A stretch of 64,000 bases of DNA from Clostridia bacterium (lineage in GTDB: Bacteria; Bacillota; Clostridia; Christensenellales; Borkfalkiaceae), in contig JAFYTO010000003.1 in the NCBI GenBank assembly GCA_017558825.1, forward strand, positions 87,127-151,126. The letters run 5' to 3'. Under the pieces are notes generated by a model. That model was given only the letters and a program-made list of their open reading frames with translations. It searched no databases and had not been told where the DNA came from. Positions within the stretch are counted from its first letter, which is position 1; each line of letters opens with the position of its first letter. Both the position numbers and the translations under genes were made by a program. Positions 19,263-27,827 of the stretch are shown here, in pieces.

Positions 19263-19407
19263 TTGATTGATTTTTGACGGAAAAAATACTACAAAATACT
19301 TTGCGTTTTGTTTAGTTTCATACCTTGTAGGTATGCGCCCTCACAAGAACGCTCGTCTTTTTTGTATTTTCCTCGTCAACCCGCAAAAAATTTTTGCTAA
19401 AATCAAC
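19263..19407. repeat. Imperfect inverted-repeat element with a central hairpin
   Basis: The space between metK and its terminator holds an imperfect palindrome. Outer arms include TTGATTTT and TGACGG-AAAAAATAC on the left against GTATTTTCCTCGTCA and AAAATCAA on the right. The centre is a perfect small hairpin CATACC-TTGTA-GGTATG at 19319-19335. It could be a short mobile palindromic element or a structured RNA in the metK 3' UTR. Only one copy is present in this window. Confidence 0.45.
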
Positions 19408-19431
19408 TAAACTCTTTGTCATAATCTAATG

Positions 19432-19460
19432 GAGCAGTTAATTAAAACTGCTCTTTTTTT
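19432..19460 (+). terminator. Rho-independent terminator after metK
   Basis: GAGCAGTT/AACTGCTC hairpin followed by seven T. Confidence 0.88.
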
Positions 19461-19475
19461 AACAACAAAATACCA

Positions 19476-19508
19476 TAAAAAAAGTTCGGTGAATTTCACC
19501 GAACTTTT
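19476..19508 (-). terminator. Terminator of the large surface protein gene
   Basis: AAAAGTTCGGTGA/TCACCGAACTTTT hairpin; on the minus strand it is followed by a T tract. Confidence 0.85.
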
Positions 19509-19513
19509 AATTT

Positions 19514-22500
19514 TTATTCGTTAGTAGGTTCTTCGTTTGCTTCTACTGCTTCTTCAACAGTTTCTTCGTTTGTAGCGTCTTCACTACCGCCGTCTTCTTG
19601 TAAATCTTCAGGATTTTGGTTAATAGCGTCAACGTCAATAACTGCTTCTTCTTCAACAGCCGCTGCTTCTTCGTAGTTGTATTCAACGTTTTCTTCTTCG
19701 TCTAAAACTACGTTAGTTTTCATAGCGTTAATTTTCTTCATAGTTTTTTCACGGCTATTTCTATTGTAGAAAGATGAAACGTATTCTTTTCTCTTTCCTC
19801 TATTTCTAACTATAGTTCTAATAAGAACAATAATCATTACTGCAATTAAAACCACAGAAATTACTATTGAAGATATTTGAAGTGCAACGTCAGTTTTAAC
19901 AACGTAACCTTCTTCCTCTTCTTCAGTTTCCGTTTCCGTATCTTCAGTTTCTTCAGTATTGTCAATTTCAGTTTCTGCAAAAAGAGTAGTGTAATCTATA
20001 AATTTAATATTGTTAATACCGTTATAAATTTCTCTTTCGTTATAGTATCTAGTAGAAGAAACTTCTTCGCCGTCAACAGTTTCTTTTACGGTTGAAGGGG
20101 CGCGAGTGTGTTTATAAGCTTTATAAGGGTCGTCAGCGTTTTCGTATCCGCTATTAGGGCCGTAAGTGTCTACAAACACGTCTTTAGCATATAAATACGC
20201 CGTTTCATCATATTCAGAAACAATTACGTTTTCCATAAAGATTGTGCCTGAAGATTTTGTTTCTTCGCTATTGTTTCTATCGCCAAGCCAAACTTCTACT
20301 TTGTAGTTAATAGCTTCGTTGCCGCTTGCTATATAGAAAGCAACTTCAGTCCAAGTTTGACTATTGCTTCCTTTAACTACTGCAGAAAGTTCTTGAGCTT
20401 CCCAAGTGTAATTTCCAGTAGGAGCAATTGATAATACTTTATAATTGCCTACATCATCTATCTCGCTTGTAGAAAGATAAATTCTTGCAGTTGCACCTTC
20501 GCTAACGTTTAACTTAACTGCAATTTTTACAAAGCTATTAGCCGTAAGTGATTTTGCACTAGAAACAAGAGCGCTGTTAGTAGGGTTATTGCTTTGTAAT
20601 ACTACTGCTTGAGCATACTTATTGTCGTTAGAGGTTAATTTTGCAAACGTATCAAGGTTATTAATGCCTGTGTAATTTGCGTTGTATTTACTGTTAATAA
20701 CACCTGTTAAAATGTCATCGCCACAGTCTTTACGAGTGAAGTCTGAAAGGTTAGTTGTAGGCTTAGTAACAATTTCATATTTTCCAAGACCATCAACGTT
20801 AGTGTTGTATACGTCATCGCCACCTTCTTCAGCTTCTTCGCCGTATGCACCATATTCGCCTTTAAGAGAAACTTTAACAAGCGTAGCATCTGCCGTTGAG
20901 AGTTCGTATAAGTCTTTATCAATAGCAAATGCTTTTAAATCTGCAATAACTGCGTAGCCAGATTGTAAGAACAATGCGTCATTTTTAATATCAGCCTTGT
21001 TTGGACCAAATGAAATTTTAATTTTGTAGTTAGCAGGTTTATCAGTAAGGTTATCAACCATTACTGTGTATTTAACCCATTTACCGTAGTTATTTTCTTC
21101 TTCGTCTTGTGTTGTGAATGATGCAAACGCAGCGTTTGTATTTTGTTTTTCATCAGTCACGTAGTCTATAATGTCAATTTTTACTTTGTCAGAATTAAGT
21201 CTTACAGCGTTTGACTTAACGTAGAAAGTAATCATATTGTAAGAATTTTCTGCAAGAGCAATAGCATCGCTTAAATAAGTAGCAGAAGTAAGTTTATTAA
21301 AGTCAAAGTAAATAACGTCAGTTGCATCGTTGCCACCAATTTTTTCAATATCAGCAACTTTATCTTTTAAAGAATCAGGAACGGTTGCTTTAGTGGCTGT
21401 TCCAATATTTGCATTCTTTGCAATTTCGTTTTTATTGTTATAGTCGTCACTAGTGTTAAATTCTACTTTGCCGTTAATTTTAGAAGGTGCGCCAAGGCTG
21501 TCAGTTTTTCTTAAGTTAAGGCTGTAAGTGAAAGTAGAGAACTTATCTAAATTGCTATCAGCATATTCAGTTTTTTCCGTAGGGTTAGCTTTGTATGTTT
21601 TTGAAGACATATCAATAGCAGAGTTGTTTTCTTTTTCTACGTTTATAACCTCATCGCTAGAAGCGTCAAAATCTTGTTTGTTAAATACTTCAAAGTGAGC
21701 GTTGTCAAAGTAAGCAAAACCTTCAACGTAACCAGTTTTACCAAGAGCGTTACCTTTACCAAGACCAAGTGTTACGTAAGCTGTTGTAGATGCATATTCA
21801 AAGCCTTGAATTTTTGCTTGTAATAATGCCCATTCGCCCTTAGTGTTAATGTTGTTAAAATAAATAGTGTCATACGTTATTGAGCCAACTTTAAAGTCAA
21901 TAGCAACGTAAGCGCCAGGAGTATCTGTAAAAGTTGAAGCTAAATCTATTGTTTTAACCCATACAGAGAATACCGCATAAGAGTCAGCGTTAACGGCTAA
22001 CGAGGTAGAGCTTTTAAACTTTTGAGCAGTTCCCTTAACGTTTTCATTGCTCGTTTTGTTTTGAATCATTAAGATTTTAGAGCCTTCTGTATTGGCGTTA
22101 GTTTTATTGTCTTCATACTTAGCGTCAGCTTCGTCTTTAACAAACTTGTTTTTAACTAAGCCATAGTAGTCTGGCGTATGAGGGTTTATTGAAACAGAAG
22201 TGCCGTTCTCTTCTTTTTTAGGCTTATAATTACTGTCAAGTTTGCCGTAAGGAGAGGCGTTAGTGCCATCGTCTAACGTGTCAATAATACCGCTTTTGCC
22301 GTTGCTTGAAGTTGAAGGGGCAGTGTTGCCGTTTAAGCCTGAATCAAGTGAGTTAGACCAAGCTATAGAAGAAGATTTAGGAAAAACCGTGTCTTCATCA
22401 GTCATAAACTCAAAGTCGCCATTCTTTAAAACTTGATAGTCTGTTAGAGTTGTTTCCGTATTGCCAGAGCCACCGCTACCAGAATCATCGCCGTCATCAT

Positions 22501-22606
22501 CGTTATCTTTAGAACAAGCAGTTGCAAAAGCCATAGTAATAGCCATAAGCAATGCAAGTAAAACTACAAGAAATTGTTTAGTTTTGTTTTTAGTTAAAAA
22601 ATACAT
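19514..22606 (-). CDS. Large surface protein with N-terminal signal and C-terminal membrane anchor
   Basis: 1030 residues from ATG 22606; the longer ORF start at 22666 lies in the likely promoter, and AAGGTGG precedes 22606. A signal peptide ends in ATAC, a possible but non-canonical lipobox, followed by an acidic and Gly/Ser linker. The ectodomain repeats a beta-rich pattern in which residues from LKNGDFEF, FVKIAVKLN and TWTEVAFYI resemble carbohydrate-binding sandwich modules. At about residue 930 there is a membrane helix (LQISSIVISVVLIAVMIIVL), a basic stop, and a roughly 100-residue acidic cytoplasmic tail. I do not recognise the family; substrate binding at the cell surface is a guess from its architecture. 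Confidence 0.7.
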   Translation of the reverse strand: MYFLTKNKTKQFLVVLLALLMAITMAFATACSKDNDDDGDDSGSGGSGNTETTLTDYQVLKNGDFEFMTDEDTVFPKSSSIAWSNSLDSGLNGNTAPSTSSNGKSGIIDTLDDGTNASPYGKLDSNYKPKKEENGTSVSINPHTPDYYGLVKNKFVKDEADAKYEDNKTNANTEGSKILMIQNKTSNENVKGTAQKFKSSTSLAVNADSYAVFSVWVKTIDLASTFTDTPGAYVAIDFKVGSITYDTIYFNNINTKGEWALLQAKIQGFEYASTTAYVTLGLGKGNALGKTGYVEGFAYFDNAHFEVFNKQDFDASSDEVINVEKENNSAIDMSSKTYKANPTEKTEYADSNLDKFSTFTYSLNLRKTDSLGAPSKINGKVEFNTSDDYNNKNEIAKNANIGTATKATVPDSLKDKVADIEKIGGNDATDVIYFDFNKLTSATYLSDAIALAENSYNMITFYVKSNAVRLNSDKVKIDIIDYVTDEKQNTNAAFASFTTQDEEENNYGKWVKYTVMVDNLTDKPANYKIKISFGPNKADIKNDALFLQSGYAVIADLKAFAIDKDLYELSTADATLVKVSLKGEYGAYGEEAEEGGDDVYNTNVDGLGKYEIVTKPTTNLSDFTRKDCGDDILTGVINSKYNANYTGINNLDTFAKLTSNDNKYAQAVVLQSNNPTNSALVSSAKSLTANSFVKIAVKLNVSEGATARIYLSTSEIDDVGNYKVLSIAPTGNYTWEAQELSAVVKGSNSQTWTEVAFYIASGNEAINYKVEVWLGDRNNSEETKSSGTIFMENVIVSEYDETAYLYAKDVFVDTYGPNSGYENADDPYKAYKHTRAPSTVKETVDGEEVSSTRYYNEREIYNGINNIKFIDYTTLFAETEIDNTEETEDTETETEEEEEGYVVKTDVALQISSIVISVVLIAVMIIVLIRTIVRNRGKRKEYVSSFYNRNSREKTMKKINAMKTNVVLDEEENVEYNYEEAAAVEEEAVIDVDAINQNPEDLQEDGGSEDATNEETVEEAVEANEEPTNE

Positions 22607-22630
22607 AAGCCACCTTGTTTTAGTATAGTT

Positions 22631-22646
22631 GCGCACGCGTATGCGC
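22631..22646. promoter_or_regulatory. GC-rich dyad upstream of the large surface protein
   Basis: GCGCA-CGCGTA-TGCGC is a GC-rich inverted repeat in otherwise very AT-rich DNA, just upstream of TATACT (minus strand, about 22627-22622) and the chosen start. It may be a repressor or activator site. Confidence 0.35.
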
Positions 22647-22836
22647 GTATTTACATAATAATACATTTATTAGTATAATATATTTATTTGAAAAAAGCAA
22701 TAGTTTTTTTAAACTGTTTTTTCATTTTTATTTACAATTAAAGGTAAAAGTTAAAAATATGCTGGCAAAAAGTAGGCTTTAGATAAAAAAGTGTCAATTT
22801 TTGTTTAATCCGTCTAATTTTGCTTAAACTGTTTAT

Positions 22837-23199
22837 ATGAAACTAAAAAACAAAATTTTTCTAATTTTAACGGGTGTTTTAACAGGCTTTTGCAACGGCT
22901 TTTTTGGAGGAGGTGGCGGAATGGTTGTAGTTCCAATGCTCACTACGTTACTTAACCTCAATCAAAAAAGTGCGCACGCAACTGCAATTGCCATAATTTT
23001 ACCAACAACAGTTATTAGCGCAATAGTTAGCCTAATAAACAAAAATTTTGATTTAACCGTAGGAATTCCTACGGTGATAGGCGTTTTTATAGGCGGAATT
23101 ATAGGCGCACTTCTTTTAAAAATTATCAATAATAAAACGCTTGTTAAAATATTTTCAGTAGTAATGTTTATTGCAGGTGTTAAACTTCTTATTTTTTAA
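22837..23199 (+). CDS. TSUP (TauE/SafE) family half-transporter, first half
   Basis: 120 residues, four hydrophobic segments. The glycine-rich GFFGGGGGMVVVPML near the N-terminus is the signature of TSUP exporters, which carry sulfite, sulfoacetate or other organic anions. Full-size TSUP proteins have about 250 residues with two such halves; here each half is a separate gene. TAAACT at 22825-22830 ends six bases before the ATG and no ribosome binding site is visible, suggesting a leaderless transcript. Substrate unknown. Confidence 0.8.
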   Translation: MKLKNKIFLILTGVLTGFCNGFFGGGGGMVVVPMLTTLLNLNQKSAHATAIAIILPTTVISAIVSLINKNFDLTVGIPTVIGVFIGGIIGALLLKIINNKTLVKIFSVVMFIAGVKLLIF

Positions 23200-23233
23200 G
23201 ATAATATCTAATATTTTTGCGTATTTACATATT

Positions 23234-23620
23234 ATGGAAATATCAGTAATTTTATTTGTTTTAGCTGGCGTATTGGCTGGAATTTTAGGTGGAATGGGAA
23301 TGGGTGGAGGAACAATTTTAATACCTATTTTAACCATATTTTTTTCGGTAAGCCAGCACGTGTCGCAATCTATAAATTTAATAGCATTTGTGCCTATGGC
23401 AATAGTCGCTTTAACAGTTCACGCCAAAAACAAACTCATAAAAACAAAGGGTTTATTGTTTATTATTTTGCCAGCAAGCGCCGTAAGTTTACTAGCAAGT
23501 TTATTAAGTAATAGTTTAGACGGAGAGCTTTTAAAGAAGTTTTTCGGGGCATTTTTAGTGTGTCTATCTGTAGTAGAGTTATTTTTACCAAAATTGTTAA
23601 GAAGAATAAAAAATAAGTAA
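23234..23620 (+). CDS. TSUP (TauE/SafE) family half-transporter, second half
   Basis: 128 residues from ATG 23234; a longer in-frame reading to 23171 would overlap the first half-gene and has no better start. About four membrane segments with the GGMGMGGGTILIPIL motif repeat the pattern of the first half. The two proteins presumably form a heterodimer equal to one full transporter. The gap between the genes is 34 bases and I see no ribosome binding site for the second. Confidence 0.8.
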   Translation: MEISVILFVLAGVLAGILGGMGMGGGTILIPILTIFFSVSQHVSQSINLIAFVPMAIVALTVHAKNKLIKTKGLLFIILPASAVSLLASLLSNSLDGELLKKFFGAFLVCLSVVELFLPKLLRRIKNK

Positions 23621-23681
23621 AAAACAGCAAGGAAATTATTAAAAAAATTAACGTTATTTACACATTTTTTTAATTTTGCTA

Positions 23682-23710
23682 TTGAAATGCTTTGAAAAAA
23701 GGTGTATAAT
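23682..23710 (+). promoter_or_regulatory. ppx promoter
   Basis: TTGAAA (23682-23687), 17-base spacer, TATAAT (23705-23710). Confidence 0.7.
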
Positions 23711-23787
23711 GCTCATAAGGCGAAATTTTGCTCGGCTTTTGGGTAGCGGGCTTTGTATAATATTCTTATTGCGAGAGGTGTGAAATT

Positions 23788-25299
23788 TTGGAAAAAATAG
23801 GTATTATTGATTTAGGTTCTAATACGGCAAGATTAGTAATAGTAGAAATGCTTGGAGACGGGCACTTTGTTGTTATTGACCAAATTAAAGAGAGCGTGCG
23901 TTTAGGCAAAGATATGGAGCGTGATGGTTTTTTAAAACCGCAACGTATTGCCGAAACTATTAAAACGCTTAAAATGTTTAGAAAATTGTGTGATGCATAT
24001 GAAATTGAAAGGATTATTGCCGTTGCTACGGCAGCCGTTCGCCGTGCAAAAAATCAACGCAGTTTTCTTGACGAAATCGTTGCTAATACCGGCATAAAAT
24101 TAAAAGTATTATCCGCAGAAGAAGAGGCTACGTACGTTTATAGAGGCGTTATAAATACTATGGACGTGCCTAAAGGTTTAATAGTTGAAATTGGTGGTGG
24201 CTCTACTAAAGTCATCTATTATAACAGACGCAATTTGTTAAATTATGAAACGTTGCCTTTTGGCGCCGTTACTTTAACCGACCTTTTTGGTGGGGACGGT
24301 ATGTCGCACGAAGAGCAAACTAAAAAAATTGAAGAATTTATTTTAGAACAACTTGAGCGTATAGAATGGCTTAAAACTATTGACCCTGAAACTCAACTTA
24401 TTGGCTGTGGTGGTTCGTTTAGAAATTTATGTAAAATTGTTAAAATGAAAAAGAAATGTCCACTTTCAATTTTGCATAATTACAACATTTCTACCGAAGA
24501 GTTTGAAGACGTTTATTCTATGTTTAAAGGTCTTAACCTTGAAAATAAGCGCATTAAAGGTATTTCTATGCAACGTGCGGAATTATTGCCGTCAGCATTT
24601 GCTATTGCACACTCGTTTATCAAGCATTTAAACTTTGAAAAAATGGTTATTTCTGCTTGCGGTTTAAGAGAAGGTATAATGTTTAATTACACCGTACCTT
24701 TAACTTCAGAAAAACCTATTTCTGACGTGCTTACTTATAGTTTACAAACGCTTGTTAAATACCACGGTTGTAATGAAAAGCATAGCGAGCAAGTTGCAAA
24801 CCTTTCAGTGCAATTGTTTAAGCAGCTTCGCGTTTTACATAAGTTCCCACGCCAATGCTTAAAGATTTTAAAAGTTGCGGCTTACCTTCATAACGTAGGT
24901 ACAACTATTAAATATTACGATTATCAAAAACATACCGGCTACATAATATTGAACTCTAGTTTATACGGTATATCTCAAAGAGATATAGTTTTGGCAGCTT
25001 TAGTTGTTTCCAACTATAAAAATGATGATTTTACTTTGGCAGAACTTGCTAAATATAGAGAATTTATAGCGGAAGAAGACGTTGAAATTATTAGAAAGCT
25101 CGGCGTAATTTTAAGAATTGCCGTAAGCTTAGATAGAAGTTTATCTTCTTGCGTACAAACTATAAATTGTGACGTTTTGGGTGATTCTGTTATAATGAAA
25201 ACCGAACTTGAAAGCGATGCTTCTCTTGAAATTAAAGACGCACTTTCTGCTCAACAAGACTTTAGGCGCGTATTTAAAAAGAATTTAGAAATTTTATAA
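23788..25299 (+). CDS. ppx: Exopolyphosphatase / guanosine pentaphosphate phosphatase
   Basis: 503 residues with TTG start, supported by GAGAGGTG 8 nt upstream. The N-terminal actin-like domain has GIIDLGSNTARLVI (phosphate 1 loop) and LIVEIGGGSTKV (phosphate 2 loop). The C-terminal domain (about 315-500) is HD-like but reads AAYLHNVG where HD is typical. The family degrades polyphosphate or pppGpp. It has its own promoter and terminator. The Ppx versus GppA role cannot be settled from sequence. Confidence 0.88.
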   Translation: MEKIGIIDLGSNTARLVIVEMLGDGHFVVIDQIKESVRLGKDMERDGFLKPQRIAETIKTLKMFRKLCDAYEIERIIAVATAAVRRAKNQRSFLDEIVANTGIKLKVLSAEEEATYVYRGVINTMDVPKGLIVEIGGGSTKVIYYNRRNLLNYETLPFGAVTLTDLFGGDGMSHEEQTKKIEEFILEQLERIEWLKTIDPETQLIGCGGSFRNLCKIVKMKKKCPLSILHNYNISTEEFEDVYSMFKGLNLENKRIKGISMQRAELLPSAFAIAHSFIKHLNFEKMVISACGLREGIMFNYTVPLTSEKPISDVLTYSLQTLVKYHGCNEKHSEQVANLSVQLFKQLRVLHKFPRQCLKILKVAAYLHNVGTTIKYYDYQKHTGYIILNSSLYGISQRDIVLAALVVSNYKNDDFTLAELAKYREFIAEEDVEIIRKLGVILRIAVSLDRSLSSCVQTINCDVLGDSVIMKTELESDASLEIKDALSAQQDFRRVFKKNLEIL

Positions 25300-25329
25300 G
25301 TTGGGATTTAATCTCCATATAAAAAATTT

Positions 25330-25356
25330 GCCTTGCAATTAATGCAAGGCTTTTTT
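25330..25356 (+). terminator. Rho-independent terminator after ppx
   Basis: GCCTTGCA/TGCAAGGC hairpin followed by TTTTTT. Confidence 0.9.
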
Positions 25357-25396
25357 AATGTCATTTATAGCCATACTGTAGAATAGTATATATAGT

Positions 25397-26464
25397 ATGA
25401 AAAATAAAAGCAAAACAAATTTCGTATCGGCTTTTACCATTTCCAATTTCTTTGTAGGTCTGTTTGTTGGTGCGGGTTTTATGTCTGGACAAGAGCTGTG
25501 GCAATACTTTGGAAGATATAAATTTATAGGCGTTATATTTTTAATTTTTGGTAGTTTTTTACAAGGTTTTTTGGGATATTTCATAGCAAAAAAAGCAAGA
25601 GAAAAAGGCGTTTATCACTTTGACGTTTTGCCTTGCAAGAACAACGTTTTTTTAAGGCGAACTTTTATAGTAACCGAGCTTATTTTTATGATTTTTACCG
25701 CCAGCATAATGATAGCAGGTGCGAATTCGCTTTATGAAAGTATATTCTTAAAAAGCGGGGTTTGGTTCTCTTTACTTTTTACAATTACCGTTAGCATAAC
25801 CGCTTATTTTGGAATAGACGGAGTGGTTACTATTTTTAAAATGGTTATGCCAATTTTACTTACTATTTCGGCAGTAATTTTTATAGAAACTATAAAAACT
25901 CCACTTTTAAATTTTGAAGTAACGTTTACTAAAATTTCGCTAAAAGACGGTTTTAGCGCGCTTTACGCTTGCGTAATTTATATTTTTCATAACGTGTATC
26001 TATCTTTAGCGCTATTAGTTCCGTTTTCAAAAAAAATACAAAATTATAAAGTGGGATTAAAAGGATTTTTTCTTTCTAGCATAACTTTTTTAATTTTTTC
26101 ACTTTTTGTTTTAACGCCCATAATGGCCAATCAATATTACTCTAATTATCCGCTACCGCTTCTAGAACTTTCTAAAACTGTTTCGCCGTTCATCTTTTAT
26201 ATTTTTGCGCTTTTTTTATGCGTTGCTATGTTTTTGTCGTGCCTGTCTAGTTCGGTAGCTGTAATTGATGCTTTATACAATAAAAACAAAGCCTTTTTAA
26301 AAAATAAACCGCTCATAATAACGCTTTGCGCGCTTTGCAGTTTTTTGCTTTCGAGAGTAGGGTTTAAAGTGTTGATAGCGGTAATGTACCCTATATGCGG
26401 ATATTTAGGTATAATTTTTATAATTCGCCTTGTTTTTTGCTCGTATAGTGCCAAAATTAAATAA
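25397..26464 (+). CDS. YkvI-like membrane transporter
   Basis: 355 residues with about ten membrane helices. The start ISNFFVGLFVGAGFMSGQEL, with a Gly-rich first helix break (GAGFMSGQE), matches the YkvI group within the APC/LeuT-fold transporters. The substrate is not known for the group. There is no convincing ribosome binding site; a -10-like TAGAAT lies about 12 bases before the ATG, giving a very short leader. It stands alone between ppx and frr. Confidence 0.75.
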   Translation: MKNKSKTNFVSAFTISNFFVGLFVGAGFMSGQELWQYFGRYKFIGVIFLIFGSFLQGFLGYFIAKKAREKGVYHFDVLPCKNNVFLRRTFIVTELIFMIFTASIMIAGANSLYESIFLKSGVWFSLLFTITVSITAYFGIDGVVTIFKMVMPILLTISAVIFIETIKTPLLNFEVTFTKISLKDGFSALYACVIYIFHNVYLSLALLVPFSKKIQNYKVGLKGFFLSSITFLIFSLFVLTPIMANQYYSNYPLPLLELSKTVSPFIFYIFALFLCVAMFLSCLSSSVAVIDALYNKNKAFLKNKPLIITLCALCSFLLSRVGFKVLIAVMYPICGYLGIIFIIRLVFCSYSAKIK

Positions 26465-26535
26465 AAAAACCTTTACAAAAATTATAGTTTAATATACAAT
26501 ATAAGTATATAAATTATTGTTAAGGAGTTATAATT

Positions 26536-27111
26536 ATGGCAATGGATATTGAAACTTTAGATATGATGATTATGGAATGTGAAGAAAGAATGGAAAAATC
26601 GCTTGACGTTTTGAAGGCAGACGTTTTGCAAATTCGTGCAGGTAGAGCAAATCCTCACATTTTAGATAAAGTATTAGTTGAAGCTTACGGTGGAATGTCT
26701 CCAATCAATCAAATTGGTAACATTTCAGTTGTTGACGGTCAATGTTTAACAATCTCCCCATGGGACAAATCGCTTTTAAAAAGTGTAGAAAAGGCAATAC
26801 TTGTTTCAGGTATAGGCATTAATCCTACTAACGACGGTAACGTTATTAGGCTTGTTTTCCCTATGCTTACTGATGAAAGGCGCCGTGAAATTGTTAAGCA
26901 AGTTAAAAAAATGGGCGAAGACGGTAAGGTTGCTTTAAGAAACATTAGGCGCGATAGCTTAGATTCGTTTAAAAAACTTAAAACTGCTAAAGAAATTACT
27001 GAGGACCAATACGCTCAATACGAAGCTCAAATTGAAAAAATGACTTCTAAAACCGTTGAAGCTGTAGATAAAGTAATTCAAGATAAAGAAAAGGAACTTT
27101 TAACTATTTAA
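26536..27111 (+). CDS. frr: Ribosome recycling factor
   Basis: 191 residues, close to the usual 185. Family landmarks: VLQIRAGRANPHILDKVLVEAYG near the N-terminus (in part) and RREIVKQVKKMGEDGKVALRN followed by IRRDS. With EF-G it splits the post-termination ribosome. AAGGAG lies 9 nt before ATG. uppS follows after three bases, so frr-uppS-dxr-rseP is one operon. Confidence 0.97.
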   Translation: MAMDIETLDMMIMECEERMEKSLDVLKADVLQIRAGRANPHILDKVLVEAYGGMSPINQIGNISVVDGQCLTISPWDKSLLKSVEKAILVSGIGINPTNDGNVIRLVFPMLTDERRREIVKQVKKMGEDGKVALRNIRRDSLDSFKKLKTAKEITEDQYAQYEAQIEKMTSKTVEAVDKVIQDKEKELLTI

Positions 27112-27114
27112 TTT

Positions 27115-27804
27115 ATGGAAGGTTTAAAAATTCCACGCCATATCGGCTTTATAATGGACGGTAACGGTAGGTGGGCAAAACAAAGAAAACAACCGCGTAA
27201 TTTTGGGCATATTCACGGTTCAAATAGAATTGATGAAGTGGTTACAGCCTGCCTCGATTTAGGCGTAGAATGTGTTTCTTTATATGCGTTCTCAACTGAA
27301 AATTGGCAAAGGCCGAAAGAAGAGGTTGACAAAATTTGTGATATTTTACACAAGTTTTTAAACCAATATGCAAAAAAACTTATAGGAAATAAAATTCGCT
27401 TGCAAATTTCGGGCGATTACACCAAATTTCCTAAAAAAATCATAAATTTAATAGAAAAACGCCTTGAAGAAACTAAGCATTTTGAAAATAGAACGCTTAA
27501 CATTGCAATAAATTACGGTAGTAAACAAGAAATTGTTTCGGCGGTAAATAAGCTTATTGAAAGTGGCAAAACTTGCGTTACGGAAAGCGATTTTGCCTCA
27601 GCTTTATACACTGCCAATTTGCCTGATATTGACCTTGTTGTTAGAACTAGTGGAGAACAGCGCGTTAGCAATTTCTTTTTATGGCAAATTGCCTACGCTG
27701 AACTCTATTTTACGCCGGTTTTATGGCCAGATTTTGACAAGAACGAACTTTTAAAGGCTATTGAGTGGTATAGCAATAGGGATAGAAGATACGGCAAAGT
27801 TTAA
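27115..27804 (+). CDS. uppS: Undecaprenyl diphosphate synthase
   Basis: 229 residues, cis-prenyltransferase making the C55 lipid carrier for wall synthesis. The pyrophosphate-binding HIGFIMDGNGRWAKQR (Asp in MDGNGRW) lies at residues 8-24, and the C-terminal RTSGEQRVSNFFLWQ and ELYFTPVLWPDF are typical. It starts three bases after frr with no ribosome binding site of its own. The next gene is dxr; cdsA, which usually lies between them, is missing. Confidence 0.97.
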   Translation: MEGLKIPRHIGFIMDGNGRWAKQRKQPRNFGHIHGSNRIDEVVTACLDLGVECVSLYAFSTENWQRPKEEVDKICDILHKFLNQYAKKLIGNKIRLQISGDYTKFPKKIINLIEKRLEETKHFENRTLNIAINYGSKQEIVSAVNKLIESGKTCVTESDFASALYTANLPDIDLVVRTSGEQRVSNFFLWQIAYAELYFTPVLWPDFDKNELLKAIEWYSNRDRRYGKV

Positions 27805-27827
27805 AACTAATTATTTAAAGGTATAAT

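Noticed and set aside
22607..22666. Longer N-terminus of the large surface protein
   Set aside because: It would place 20 residues, encoded by the probable promoter and GC-rich dyad, ahead of a normal signal peptide.
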